Shown here one piece after another: positions 1 to 7,821 of a stretch of 25,474 nucleotides of DNA; position 1 is the stretch's first letter; every line of letters starts with the position of its first letter. Location: the NCBI GenBank assembly GCA_027622355.1, contig JAQBZT010000007.1:1-25474 (forward strand), in the 5' to 3' direction. The notes below the pieces were generated by a model. That model searched no databases, was not told the origin of the DNA, and saw only the letters and a list, made by a program, of their open reading frames with translations. Origin of the DNA: a bacterium. Its GTDB lineage: Bacteria; UBA8248. The position numbers and the translations under genes were made by a program.

Positions 1-81
1 GGGTATTATATAGGATACTCATATTATAAACATCATGAAAAAATGACTTGGTACTTCTTTCGAATTTTCGCGCACGGTAGG

Positions 82-738
82 ATGAATAGACATGCCGAAG
101 AAAAAAATAACTCAAAAAAATCGTCCAAATCTTCTCCCCAAAAAAGAAAAAAAGGGCTGGCTCTTGCGATGATGGCCGTGATTGTCGCGGCCGTCGGCAT
201 AGGGGCCCTGATGATGGGCGGCGGCGAGAAAAGTGAGATTCCTCCTCCCAAGATGTCTGATGGCAGGGTGGTGGTGATCGAATTTTTTGACTATGGCTGA
301 TCCCATTGCCGATCTGCGCAGGATGCGCTGACTCAGCTCCAAAAAGATTTTAAAAACCAAATCGAATTTCTCCATAAAGATTTCCCACTTCGTGACCTTA
401 CGGCTCTGGCGGCAGAAGCGGTGAGATGTGTTCATGAAGACGACAAAAATAAAAGAATGCGGTCTCTCATGTTCAGCGGCCAGGACCGATGGTATTCAAG
501 TTCATCGCCTCAGAAGATATGGGAAACATATGCTGCCGCTGTAGGTACAGACATGGAAAAATGGCGCTCATGCACAAACTCCCGAACATACCAAAGCGCG
601 GTTGAATCCGACCGGAAGCTGGGGATGCGCATGGGTGTAAACGTCACGCCGACCATTTTCGTCGGAAACCGAAAGATAGTAGGGGCCGTTCCTTTCCAGG
701 AATTGGCCGCCGCCGTTCGGGCCCAGATGACAAAATGA
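82..738 (+). CDS. DsbA-like thiol oxidoreductase, probable selenoprotein (UxxC, in-frame TGA at 298-300)
   Basis: Thioredoxin-fold disulfide oxidoreductase, probably anchored in the inner membrane with its domain outside. A Lys/Arg/Ser-rich N-terminus is followed by one hydrophobic segment (AMMAVIVAAVGIGALMM) and then the DsbA start VVVIEFFDYG. The next codon is TGA (298-300), then S-H-C, so the family CxxC reads UxxC. The same frame continues without another stop to 738. It carries normal DsbA sequence: a helical insert and the cis-Pro loop NVTPTIFVG near the C-terminus. Read as a stop, the TGA would leave only a signal anchor plus one beta strand. A hairpin suited to a bacterial SECIS follows the TGA. 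The start is uncertain: ATG 82 gives the best N-terminus but has no well-spaced ribosome site, and ATG 43 is in frame and also possible. A MauE-like gene follows after 27 bases. The alternative is a Cys codon mutated to a stop. Confidence 0.8.
298..331 (+). promoter_or_regulatory. Sec UGA codon with candidate bacterial SECIS hairpin
   Basis: UGA at 298-300. Downstream, GCGCA (316-320) pairs with TGCGC (324-328) around a GGA loop (321-323). Past one U-U mismatch, C314-G330 and T313-A331 extend the stem. The apical loop begins 20 nt after the UGA and carries G residues. That resembles the E. coli fdhF SECIS, which has a short GC-rich stem, a loop beginning AGG and a similar distance from the UGA. 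SelB binding is inferred from shape and position only. Confidence 0.6.
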
Positions 739-765
739 GATCGAAAAACCATAGAGGAACATAGG

Positions 766-1232
766 TTGCGCATTTTCTCTTTGCTGCGCCGTCCCAAGGC
801 TGTCTTGACCTTCCGGATATGCATCGGAGGTTTTTTTTCTTCGCGGGTGCGGCCAAGCTGGCCCAGCCGGCCGGGTTGTTTGCCCACAAAATCAAAGCTT
901 TTGGCATTCTCTCCGGAGGCTGGGAGCTGCCCTTGGCTTATCTCCTTCCTTGGCTCGAGCTTTTCTGCGGGTCGTTCCTGCTTGTGGGCTTTTTCTCGCG
1001 ATGGGCGGCCATTTCCGTCATGGTCCAACTCGTCACCTTCGCCGCGGCCATTTCAGTTGGCATTCTCTCGGGAGCGGCTTTAGAGGACTGCGGCTGCCTG
1101 CCCGGCGTCAGTGAAACGCCTGCACAAGCACTCGTTCGCGACATCATCATGATTGTTTGGCTTTCTGTTTCGTTTCAGGGATTGCCCGGGAAACTATCTT
1201 TGGATGGATGGCTTGAATCAAGGGGAGAATGA
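766..1232 (+). pseudogene. MauE/DoxX-like membrane protein, frame broken at T8 (831-838)
   Basis: Small polytopic membrane protein of the MauE type, a family linked in methylamine dehydrogenase maturation to a thioredoxin-like partner (MauD). A good ribosome site AGAGGA (753-758) lies 7 nt before TTG 766. That frame gives VLTFRICIGGFF and reaches a run of eight T at 831-838. The family sequence then continues one frame over: FFAGAAKLAQPAG, LPWLELFCG, the conserved LEDCGCLPG and LVRDIIMIVW. Adding one T joins the halves into a seamless first membrane helix and a protein of about 155 residues. The break may be a sequencing error, a real lesion, or polymerase slippage on T8 that restores the frame. 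It lies 27 bases after the Sec-DsbA gene, which suggests co-transcription and a shared role in periplasmic thiol redox. Confidence 0.7.
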
Positions 1233-1235
1233 GAC

Positions 1236-1507
1236 CTGTGCATGGCGAATTTTTTGATTCTAACTGAAATCAAATTTTGCTGGATGTTCAATCAAGTCAC
1301 ATTTGAGATGGACATACCTCGACCTCGGCCCAGATCATGACCCCTTGTTCCGTTTTCATCAGTCCTTGAATCTGAGAACACAGAATGAGAGCGCCGGGAA
1401 GGATCCTGCCGCCCATGTGAAATTGGACAATTTTATCTGGCAGTCACATGGCCATGGCCTTTTCACAGACACCAATCGCCGCTTGATTCGGAATTCGCCA
1501 TGCACAC
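1236..1507 (+). mobile_element. Decayed IS copy A with both terminal inverted repeats
   Basis: The left end TGTGCATGGCGAATT and right end AATTCGCCATGCACAC (1492-1507) are inverted copies. Between them the plus strand keeps a relic of the C-terminus of an rve-type (DDE) integrase: FHQSLN, SAGKD and WQSHGHGLF. These align with HQALN, AAGKK and LSHCGGLLQ of the copy at 14747-15113. At about 270 bp it is too short to be active. It fills most of the gap between mauE and the acyl-CoA dehydrogenase. Confidence 0.75.
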
Positions 1508-1526
1508 CTTTCCACAGCAGTTAAAT

Positions 1527-1553
1527 TTTCTCTGGGGTTAACCCCCAGAGAAA
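1527..1553. terminator. Perfect 11-bp inverted repeat, possible bidirectional terminator
   Basis: TTTCTCTGGGG (1527-1537) pairs perfectly with CCCCAGAGAAA (1543-1553) around a 5-nt loop. It lies between the plus-strand dsbA/mauE block and the 3' end of the minus-strand acyl-CoA dehydrogenase gene, where terminators for both would be expected. Neither side has a long T run, so termination is inferred from stem strength and location. Confidence 0.45.
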
Positions 1554-1627
1554 CAACCCCGGCAATCTAAGGAATCCATATTTGGAGGCACATCTCCTCC
1601 CGAAGGGTTTCTTTTTTTACCACCCTT

Positions 1628-2845
1628 CTACTCCTGGATGTATCCGGGCTTGGAGACGCCGCGAAGGAAATCGCCGATCTTCATCCGGTGCAAGTCCGAG
1701 CTGCCGTCGATGTGGTAGCACATCATCGCATCGCGCATGAGTTTCTCCAGCGGATAGTCCCGCATGTAGCCGTTCCCCCCGAGGATCTGGATCGCCATGT
1801 CGCACACCTTGGGACCCACGTCGGAGGAGAAGATCGAGGAGAGGATCCCCAGCTGGGAGTCGTAATCGGGCTGATCGGCCGACCAGGCCGCGCGGATCGA
1901 GACCGCGCGGGCGGCTTCGATGAGAGCGGCCATCTCGCCGAAGCGAAGGGCGATGATGGGGTGTTCGATGATCGGGCGGCCGCCCTGGATGCGGTTCTTG
2001 GCGTACTCGACGGCGTACTCGAAGGCGGCGCGGGCCAACGCGAGGCCGAAGGCGCCGGTCGTGGGGACGTGCCGCGCCCCGAAGGAACCGAGGAAGGAGA
2101 GGCCCTTGCCCACCTCGCTCACACGGTTGAAGTCCGGAATCCGGCAGTTCTCGAAGATGAGTTCTGCGTTCATCATCAGGCGGTTGCCCATCTTGTCGTG
2201 CACCCGCCCGGTTCGGAAGCCGGGGGTGCCCCGCTCCACAAGAAATACCGTAATGCCCTGCGTCACCCCGACAGTTTTGTCCGTCCGCATCGCGATGAAG
2301 TAGAGTTTCGCGACCGAGGCACAGGCGATGAAGTGCTTGGTGCCGTTCAAAACCCATGAATCCCCGTCCCGGACGGCGGTGGACTGCATCCCGCCGTCGG
2401 GCTCATCGTAGGGAAGCAGGTTGTCGCACCCGTGGTTCGGCTCGGTGATCCCCACCGCGAGGAGGGCGGTGTCGTCCTCGGTGAATTTGGGGAGAAAGTG
2501 TTCCCGCTGCGCGTCGGAGCACTTTTGCACCAGCAGCTTGGCCATCTTCCAGGCCTGGTGAAAATGGGTGGCAAAGGCTGAATCGCCCTGGCAGAGCTCC
2601 TCGAGCATGATCAGGTGGGTGAGAATCCCGATGCCCGCCCCGCCGTATTTCTCGGGCAGCGCCGTCGTCCGAAGACCCAGCGCCGAGCCCTTGCGGATGA
2701 TCTCCCAGGGGAAATTGTCGTGCACCTCTTGCGGGTCCGCTATCTTGTCCATCGCGATCGCGACGGGCCTGATCTCCTTCAGCGCGAAGTCCCGCGCAAG
2801 CTTCTGAAGCGATAACTGCTGCTCGGTAAAAGTGAAATCAACCAT
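1628..2845 (-). CDS. Acyl-CoA dehydrogenase (FAD)
   Basis: Flavoprotein of the acyl-CoA dehydrogenase family, about 405 residues, which oxidises an acyl-CoA to the 2-enoyl-CoA with transfer of electrons to ETF. Family blocks appear in order: N-terminal helical domain (FTFTEQQLSLQKLARDF), the middle beta domain with AVGITEPNHGCDN and GTKHFIACA, and the C-terminal helical domain ending in IQILGGNGYMRDYPLEKLMRD, the usual flavin and catalytic region. The start at 2845 was chosen over an upstream ATG because GGAGGAAGA lies just before it and the family begins at MVDFTFTEQQ. It is 162 bases downstream of livF on the same strand, which fits catabolism of branched-chain or other acyl substrates brought in by the Liv system. 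Substrate chain type cannot be read from the sequence. Confidence 0.93.
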   Translation of the reverse strand: MVDFTFTEQQLSLQKLARDFALKEIRPVAIAMDKIADPQEVHDNFPWEIIRKGSALGLRTTALPEKYGGAGIGILTHLIMLEELCQGDSAFATHFHQAWKMAKLLVQKCSDAQREHFLPKFTEDDTALLAVGITEPNHGCDNLLPYDEPDGGMQSTAVRDGDSWVLNGTKHFIACASVAKLYFIAMRTDKTVGVTQGITVFLVERGTPGFRTGRVHDKMGNRLMMNAELIFENCRIPDFNRVSEVGKGLSFLGSFGARHVPTTGAFGLALARAAFEYAVEYAKNRIQGGRPIIEHPIIALRFGEMAALIEAARAVSIRAAWSADQPDYDSQLGILSSIFSSDVGPKVCDMAIQILGGNGYMRDYPLEKLMRDAMMCYHIDGSSDLHRMKIGDFLRGVSKPGYIQE

Positions 2846-3007
2846 CTCGGTCTTCCTCCAATTGAAACACGAATACAAATCCGCGCGGCAGCTAGTCGCT
2901 GACCCAAAAAATGCTTCGTCTTCATCATGTCCAGAAGAAAATATCCGAGAGGGCCACAGGTGATGATTTCATCAAATCGATAAAAAATCTCCTGCCGAAA
3001 ATTATGT

Positions 3008-3736
3008 TTAAATTCCGATGAACCTTGTCTTAACCTCCTCGTTCCGATTAAGTTCTTCCGTCGATGATGAATAGACCACTTGTCCCCGGCTCATAATGTG
3101 GACCTGTTCGCAAATGGAAAGTGCGAATTTCATATTCTGCTCAACAAGCAGAATGGAAAGACGGCTCTCTTTCAGTTGCAATATCACATCGCCCAACGTC
3201 CTCACCAGAAGGGGAGCCAGGCCCTCGGTGGGTTCGTCCAGAAGAAGCAGACGCGGATTCGTCATCAACGCCCGGGCGATGGCCAGCATCTGCTGCTCGC
3301 CGCCACTGAGGTTGTTCCCCATGTTCTTCAGTCGCTCTTTGAGGCGGGGAAAAAGCGTCAGCACCCGCTCCAACGTCCAGGGATCAGAGGCGCCATCCGT
3401 ACGGCCGTTTTCCTTCGCTCCGAGCATGAGGTTTTCGTGCACACTGAGAGAAGGAAAGATGCGCCGTCCTTGCGGCACAAGCGCCATTCCACGCTGGATG
3501 AGATGATGCGGCCGGAGACGCGTCACTTCTTCACCCTGAAAGATAACGCTCCCTTTTCGCGGGTTCAGGAATCCGATGATGGAATGCGTCAGCGTGGTTT
3601 TGCCCATCCCGTTTCTTCCCAGAACCCCTACGACAGAGCCGGTCGGTACTTCCAGGGAAATCCCCTGAAGGACGTGACTCTCCCCATAGTAGGTGTGAAC
3701 GTCGTTCACCTGGAGCATCGGAATATTTTCATTCAT
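3008..3736 (-). CDS. livF: Branched-chain amino-acid-type ABC importer, ATPase LivF
   Basis: Cytoplasmic ATPase of a Liv/HAAT importer, 242 residues. Walker A is GRNGMGKTT, the signature is LSGGEQQMLAIARAL and Walker B is LLLLDEPTEGLAP. The H-loop region reads ILLVEQNMKFAL. The domain begins at MLQVNDVHTYYG. ATG 3736 was chosen because it follows an AGGAG about 13 nt upstream and overlaps the 3' end of livG by 8 bases; ATG 3718 is an alternative. It is the last Liv gene, and pairs with LivG as the second ATPase. The transported ligand is set by the binding protein and may not be an amino acid. Confidence 0.93.
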   Translation of the reverse strand: MNENIPMLQVNDVHTYYGESHVLQGISLEVPTGSVVGVLGRNGMGKTTLTHSIIGFLNPRKGSVIFQGEEVTRLRPHHLIQRGMALVPQGRRIFPSLSVHENLMLGAKENGRTDGASDPWTLERVLTLFPRLKERLKNMGNNLSGGEQQMLAIARALMTNPRLLLLDEPTEGLAPLLVRTLGDVILQLKESRLSILLVEQNMKFALSICEQVHIMSRGQVVYSSSTEELNRNEEVKTRFIGI

Positions 3737-4478
3737 ATCCGAGATATATCTCCTGAACGGCCTGGTTTGACCGAATTTCCTCAATGGGACCGTCTGCCAG
3801 AACCTCTCCATCGTGCATGACCATAACCTTGTCCACCAGTTCAAAAGCAACGTCCATATCGTGCTCGATGATCAGTATCGTTACTTCCGAATCGAGAGAT
3901 TTAAGCGTAGCGGTCATGATGGCCGATTCGGCCGGAGAGAGTCCGGCTGTCGGCTCATCGAGCAATAATATCCGGGGATTCTCCACGAGCGCCAAGGCTA
4001 TCTCGACCTGCCTCTGAATGCCATGCGAGAGATTTTTCACATAATTATTCCGCACTTCGATCAAATCGAACCTCTCCAGAATCCCCTCTGCTCTTTCAAG
4101 CATTTCCCGGTAACTGCTGACAGGCCGGAACATGGAGAATTTTGAACGTCCCAAAGCCTGTGCAGCCAAAAGCACATTGTCCATGACAGACATCGCAGGA
4201 AAGAGATTGGTAATCTGGAATGTCCGGGACATGCCCAAATACGCCCGCTGATAATTGGCAAGGTGGGTGATGTCCTGCCCGTGAAGGAACACTTCGCCGT
4301 GAGTCGGCGGGAGGTCACCGGCGATCATATTGAACAAGGTGGTCTTTCCCGCCCCGTTCGGGCCGATGATCCCGCGGCGCTCGCCATATTCGACGGTGAG
4401 GTCTACTTCCTTGACCGCAACAAGCCCACCGAAGTGCTTGGCAAGTTTTTTTACAACGAGACACGGACCTGTGTGCAT
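3729..4478 (-). CDS. livG: Branched-chain amino-acid-type ABC importer, ATPase LivG
   Basis: Cytoplasmic ATPase, 249 residues. Walker A is GPNGAGKTTLFN, the signature is LSHGIQRQVEIALAL, Walker B is ILLLDEPTAGLSP and the H-loop is LIIEHDMDVAF. The region after Walker A has the Liv-specific sequence GMSRTFQITNLFPAMSVMDNVLLA. ATG 4478 was chosen because AGGAAGGG lies about 8 nt upstream; an ATG at 4529 would place the start inside an intergenic hairpin. Its 3' end overlaps livF by 8 bases, indicating translational coupling. Confidence 0.94.
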   Translation of the reverse strand: MHTGPCLVVKKLAKHFGGLVAVKEVDLTVEYGERRGIIGPNGAGKTTLFNMIAGDLPPTHGEVFLHGQDITHLANYQRAYLGMSRTFQITNLFPAMSVMDNVLLAAQALGRSKFSMFRPVSSYREMLERAEGILERFDLIEVRNNYVKNLSHGIQRQVEIALALVENPRILLLDEPTAGLSPAESAIMTATLKSLDSEVTILIIEHDMDVAFELVDKVMVMHDGEVLADGPIEEIRSNQAVQEIYLGYE

Positions 4479-4514
4479 CAGGTTGCCCTTCCTGGAAGGC
4501 TTTTCAATCTTGCC

Positions 4515-4547
4515 CCGCCTCCCGCCCATCGAATGGACGGGAGGCGG
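4515..4547 (-). promoter_or_regulatory. Strong intercistronic hairpin between binding-protein gene and livG
   Basis: CCGCCTCCCG (4515-4524) pairs perfectly with CGGGAGGCGG (4538-4547). After one mismatch a further CCAT/ATGG stem closes a CGA loop. No U-run follows in the direction of transcription, so a full terminator is unlikely. Hairpins after binding-protein genes in ABC operons often stabilise the upstream mRNA or reduce read-through, which would raise the binding protein over the ATPases. That role is inferred here. Confidence 0.55.
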
Positions 4548-4580
4548 ACAACATCTTCTCCCCTCAAAACATTTTCAACC

Positions 4581-5837
4581 CTACTTGTCGCAATACTGGC
4601 AAGGAGGATGATCCCTGTCGTATAGCGGCAATTTCATGAATTCTTCGGGCTTGTACGTCCAAAATTGATTCACATTCGGAATGACACTGATGACCTTGTT
4701 GATCTTCTTTCCATTCTCATCCTTCGTTACCACGCGGACATACACATTCATCTTGAACGTCCCGTGCCCGTCCGATACCCGGGGGCCGTCGGGCATGCCG
4801 GTTTTCACTTCAACGGCCTTCAGGGCCTCGATGAATTTTTCCTTGTTCTCCACATCGCCGTTGATGGCTTCAATCGCCTTATAGATGACCACCAGGCCGC
4901 CATAATAGCCCGAGGCATAGTAGCCGGGTTCCCTCTTCGCAAAACTCACGAAGGACTTGACGAAATCCTGGTTGTCTTTCGTGGCAATGGCGGCGCTGTA
5001 GATAAGACCAGAAAACCAGCCGAGCACCTCATCGCCTATGGCGGGCAGCACAAATTCATCGGTGTTCGTACCGTTGCCCAAAATGACATACTTGTTCGCC
5101 AAACCCGCTTCCTTCAGCTGCTTTGGAAAGCGTAGCGCCTGCGCGCCCGCCAGTGTCACGAAAAGGGCGTCGGCATCTTTCCGGAGCTTGCCGATGTAGG
5201 GCCCATAATCCACCGTGTTGATGGGCATATACATCTTCTGGACGACCTGTCCCCCCATGTCCTCGAAAACTTTCTGAAAGCCGCCCGTTGACTCGTAACC
5301 GAAGGCGTAGTCGGGGCCGATGGTGATCACTTTTTTGATGTTCGGCATCGTGGTCCGGACCCAACTGGCAAAGGCGTGCATCGGCTGGCTGCAGGAGAAG
5401 TACGTGAGGGCGAACTTCTTGAGTTTGCGCTTCGATATGTCATCCGGGCAGGACCAGATGAGCGTCGGCACCTTGAATTGATCCGCCAGCGGCGCGATGG
5501 CATATCCGGTGGAGCCAAAGAGACCGCCCATGACGACATGCACTTTGTCGCGGGTCATGAGCTTGCGCACCCGGGTTACGGCCAAGGGCACTTTGCTCTC
5601 ATTGTCCTCGATAAAAAACTGAACTTCCCGGCCGGCAACCTTTGTCCCGAATGTCTTCTTGAAGACTTCCAGGGCGTTCATCTGATCCGAGCCGTGCCGG
5701 GCGAGCACACCCTTCTTCGAGGTGAGAAGCCCGATGCGGATCGGCCCCCGGGCGGCGGCGGCAGAAGACCCCGCTCCCAGAAGCAAAACCAAGCCAAAAA
5801 CTATCGGTGGTACAAAAAATCGAACGATTGCCTTCAT
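4581..5837 (-). CDS. Periplasmic substrate-binding protein, Liv/HAAT type
   Basis: Type I periplasmic binding protein (Peripla_BP_6 fold), 418 residues. It has a clear Sec signal peptide: positive start MKAIVR, a hydrophobic core and an Ala-rich cleavage region near residue 27-30. Mature sequence starts IRIGLLTSKKG. Further family blocks include VHVVMGGLFGSTGYAIAPLAD, VITIGPDYAFGYES and YYGGLVVIYKAIEA. GGAGG lies just before the ATG. It sits between livM and livG, whereas the gene is more often first in the operon. The extreme C-terminus carries a CQYC motif that could bind metal or form a disulfide; this is not typical of the family. The ligand is unknown: homologues bind amino acids, amides, urea or aromatic acids. 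Confidence 0.92.
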   Translation of the reverse strand: MKAIVRFFVPPIVFGLVLLLGAGSSAAAARGPIRIGLLTSKKGVLARHGSDQMNALEVFKKTFGTKVAGREVQFFIEDNESKVPLAVTRVRKLMTRDKVHVVMGGLFGSTGYAIAPLADQFKVPTLIWSCPDDISKRKLKKFALTYFSCSQPMHAFASWVRTTMPNIKKVITIGPDYAFGYESTGGFQKVFEDMGGQVVQKMYMPINTVDYGPYIGKLRKDADALFVTLAGAQALRFPKQLKEAGLANKYVILGNGTNTDEFVLPAIGDEVLGWFSGLIYSAAIATKDNQDFVKSFVSFAKREPGYYASGYYGGLVVIYKAIEAINGDVENKEKFIEALKAVEVKTGMPDGPRVSDGHGTFKMNVYVRVVTKDENGKKINKVISVIPNVNQFWTYKPEEFMKLPLYDRDHPPCQYCDK

Positions 5838-5851
5838 GTCCGGATTCCTCC

Positions 5852-6844
5852 CTATTGTGCCTTGGTAATATCTTTAAGATCTTTCGCCACCACGGACTCA
5901 AGGCTTCCCTTCCGCCTGGCGGAAATCTGCCGGATGAGTCCAATAATCCCCGCCGGTGCAAACAGGACAACAATGATGTACACGGCCCCTACGACGGAGA
6001 GCGACCGCTCGGTGTACATGTTCACGATGTTTTCGAGAAACACAAAAATGGTAGCACCCAGGATCGGTCCAATGAGCGTCCCGACTCCCCCGATGGAGAC
6101 CATCAGAAGCGCACTGAAAGAGGTGATGAGTTCCACGTCCCCGGGAGCGACATAGCTGTTGTGGTAAGCCCAGAGAAATCCCGACAATCCGCTGAAAATA
6201 CCAGAGATCATGTAAATGATGTATTTGTGCAGCCAAACATTGTACCCGAGAGTTCGCATGCGGGATTCGCTTTCGCGGATCCCCACCAGGGTCTTGCCGA
6301 AGGAAGATCGTACGAGGACGGAAAAGAGAATGAACAATCCAGCCCCGATCAGCAGCGTGAGATAATAAAAGACAACGGTGTTCTGCAAAATCTCCGGCCG
6401 TCTCAGGCCCGATATTCCGTTTTCTCCCCCCGTCATCGAGTCCCAGCGGTAAGCAAGCCCCCAGACGAGCATTGCCAGGGAGAAGGTGATCATCAGGAAG
6501 TACACGCCCCCGGCCCGCAGCGCGACCAAGGCAAAGATGGCGGTAATGACGGCGGCGACCAGGAGGGCGACGAGGAAAGTTTCGATAAAACCGGCCTTAT
6601 AGGTGACGGCCATAATGGCCGTCGCGTAGGCCCCCGCGCCGAAGAAAGCCGCATGCCCCAGGGAAGCCATCCCCGCGTAGCCCAGCATGAGGTCGAGGCT
6701 CATGGCGAGAATCGCCCAAATGACACACTGGGTCAGAACAATGGCGCCAAACCTATCGGTGAGCAGCGGACCGATTACGAAAAAGAGAAGGACCGCCGCC
6801 CCTCCCGCAGTTCTTCCTCTTCGCGTAAGCAGCTCGGCGATCAT
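5852..6844 (-). CDS. livM: Branched-chain amino-acid-type ABC permease LivM
   Basis: Inner-membrane permease, 330 residues, with about 8-10 hydrophobic segments. Family blocks are LDLMLGYAGMASLGHAAFFGAGAYA near residue 50, the EAA-like loop VLVRSSFGKTLVGIRESESRMRTLGYNVWLHK, and GGVGTLIGPILGATIFVFLEN. Its ATG overlaps the livH stop as ATGA (6841-6844), so the two permeases are translationally coupled. The binding-protein gene starts 14 bases after its stop. Confidence 0.94.
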   Translation of the reverse strand: MIAELLTRRGRTAGGAAVLLFFVIGPLLTDRFGAIVLTQCVIWAILAMSLDLMLGYAGMASLGHAAFFGAGAYATAIMAVTYKAGFIETFLVALLVAAVITAIFALVALRAGGVYFLMITFSLAMLVWGLAYRWDSMTGGENGISGLRRPEILQNTVVFYYLTLLIGAGLFILFSVLVRSSFGKTLVGIRESESRMRTLGYNVWLHKYIIYMISGIFSGLSGFLWAYHNSYVAPGDVELITSFSALLMVSIGGVGTLIGPILGATIFVFLENIVNMYTERSLSVVGAVYIIVVLFAPAGIIGLIRQISARRKGSLESVVAKDLKDITKAQ

Positions 6845-7698
6845 AGCGGCCTCCCGAAAAGGCCAGTGGGACGGAAGGCCAGGATCACCGCCATGGGAAG
6901 GAAGATGGTGAAATAAGCGAATTCTGGGAAAAACGTTTTCCCCAGGTTATCGATGAGCCCCACGATCAAACTCGCGATAATCGCCCCCTTGAAGCTGCCC
7001 ATGCCGCCGACGATGACCGCCACAAACGCAAAGGGAAGAATCTCAAAATCCAGCCCCTCCTGAAGTCCCAGCCAGGGCCCCGCCAAGACCCCACTCATTC
7101 CCGCAAGGAACGAGCCAATCCCGAAGACCACGCTGAAAACGACCTGCACGTTCACGCCCATTCCGCTGGCCATCTCAACATCGTCCACGGCGGCCCGCAC
7201 GGCGGCCCCAAACTTCGTCTTCTTCTCAAAGATCCAAAATCCCACGGCCACTGCGACACCGACACCGATCAAGAACATTCGGTATACCGGAAAAGTGAAA
7301 CCCCCTATCCGTCCGGTTCCAGAGAGGATCAGAGGGGCCTCCATGCGCTGAGGACCCGCTCCCCAAATCAGGAGGACCGCGTCTTGAAGGAGAAGGACAA
7401 ACCCCATCGTTATCAGGAGCTGGCCAAGATCATTCCCTTTCAGCTGGCGCAAGAACAACCGTTCAATGATGATTCCCATAAGAGCGATAACGGCGCCACC
7501 GATAACAATGGCCAGGATAAAGCTTCCCGTCCGCAGGAGAACACTCATTCCCACGTAAGCACCCACGAGAAAATAGGTCCCGTGGGTCACGTTGATGACC
7601 TGCATGACGCCGAATATGAGGGTGAGGCCCATGGCCAGGAGGAATACGATGGCGCCATAAGAGACGCCGTTGAAAATTTGAGTCAGCCAGAAAGCCAC
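6841..7698 (-). CDS. livH: Branched-chain amino-acid-type ABC permease LivH
   Basis: First gene of the Liv operon; inner-membrane permease of 285 residues. The start is GTG 7698, preceded by a strong AGGAGG. Family blocks are GVSYGAIVFLLAMGLTLIFGVMQVINVTHG at the N-terminus, RAAVDDVEMASGMGVNV (the EAA-like loop) and AFVAVIVGGMGSFKGAIIASLIVGL near the C-terminus. It forms the membrane channel with LivM. An AT-rich region upstream is a likely promoter. Confidence 0.94.
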   Translation of the reverse strand: MAFWLTQIFNGVSYGAIVFLLAMGLTLIFGVMQVINVTHGTYFLVGAYVGMSVLLRTGSFILAIVIGGAVIALMGIIIERLFLRQLKGNDLGQLLITMGFVLLLQDAVLLIWGAGPQRMEAPLILSGTGRIGGFTFPVYRMFLIGVGVAVAVGFWIFEKKTKFGAAVRAAVDDVEMASGMGVNVQVVFSVVFGIGSFLAGMSGVLAGPWLGLQEGLDFEILPFAFVAVIVGGMGSFKGAIIASLIVGLIDNLGKTFFPEFAYFTIFLPMAVILAFRPTGLFGRPL

Positions 7699-7783
7699 GA
7701 AAATCCTCCTGCACAGGAAAGATTCATGGCCAAATTGAAAACGGCTGCAAGGGAAATTTTCATATAAAATATAATAATGTCGG

Positions 7784-7814
7784 ATTATAATAATAATCTA
7801 TATTAGAAATGCAA
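7784..7814 (-). promoter_or_regulatory. Candidate promoter for the liv operon
   Basis: Upstream of livH the sequence is strikingly AT-rich for this window. On the minus strand TTGCAT (7814-7809) and TATAAT (7789-7784) are separated by 19 nt, slightly longer than ideal. This is about 85 bases before the livH start. Other AT-rich -10 choices exist nearby, so the exact site is uncertain. Confidence 0.35.
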
Positions 7815-7821
7815 GCCACTT

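Noticed and set aside
43..300. Stand-alone 85-residue protein ending at the TGA
   Set aside because: It ends in the first strand of a DsbA domain that continues in frame beyond the TGA, so it is the 5' part of the selenoprotein gene.
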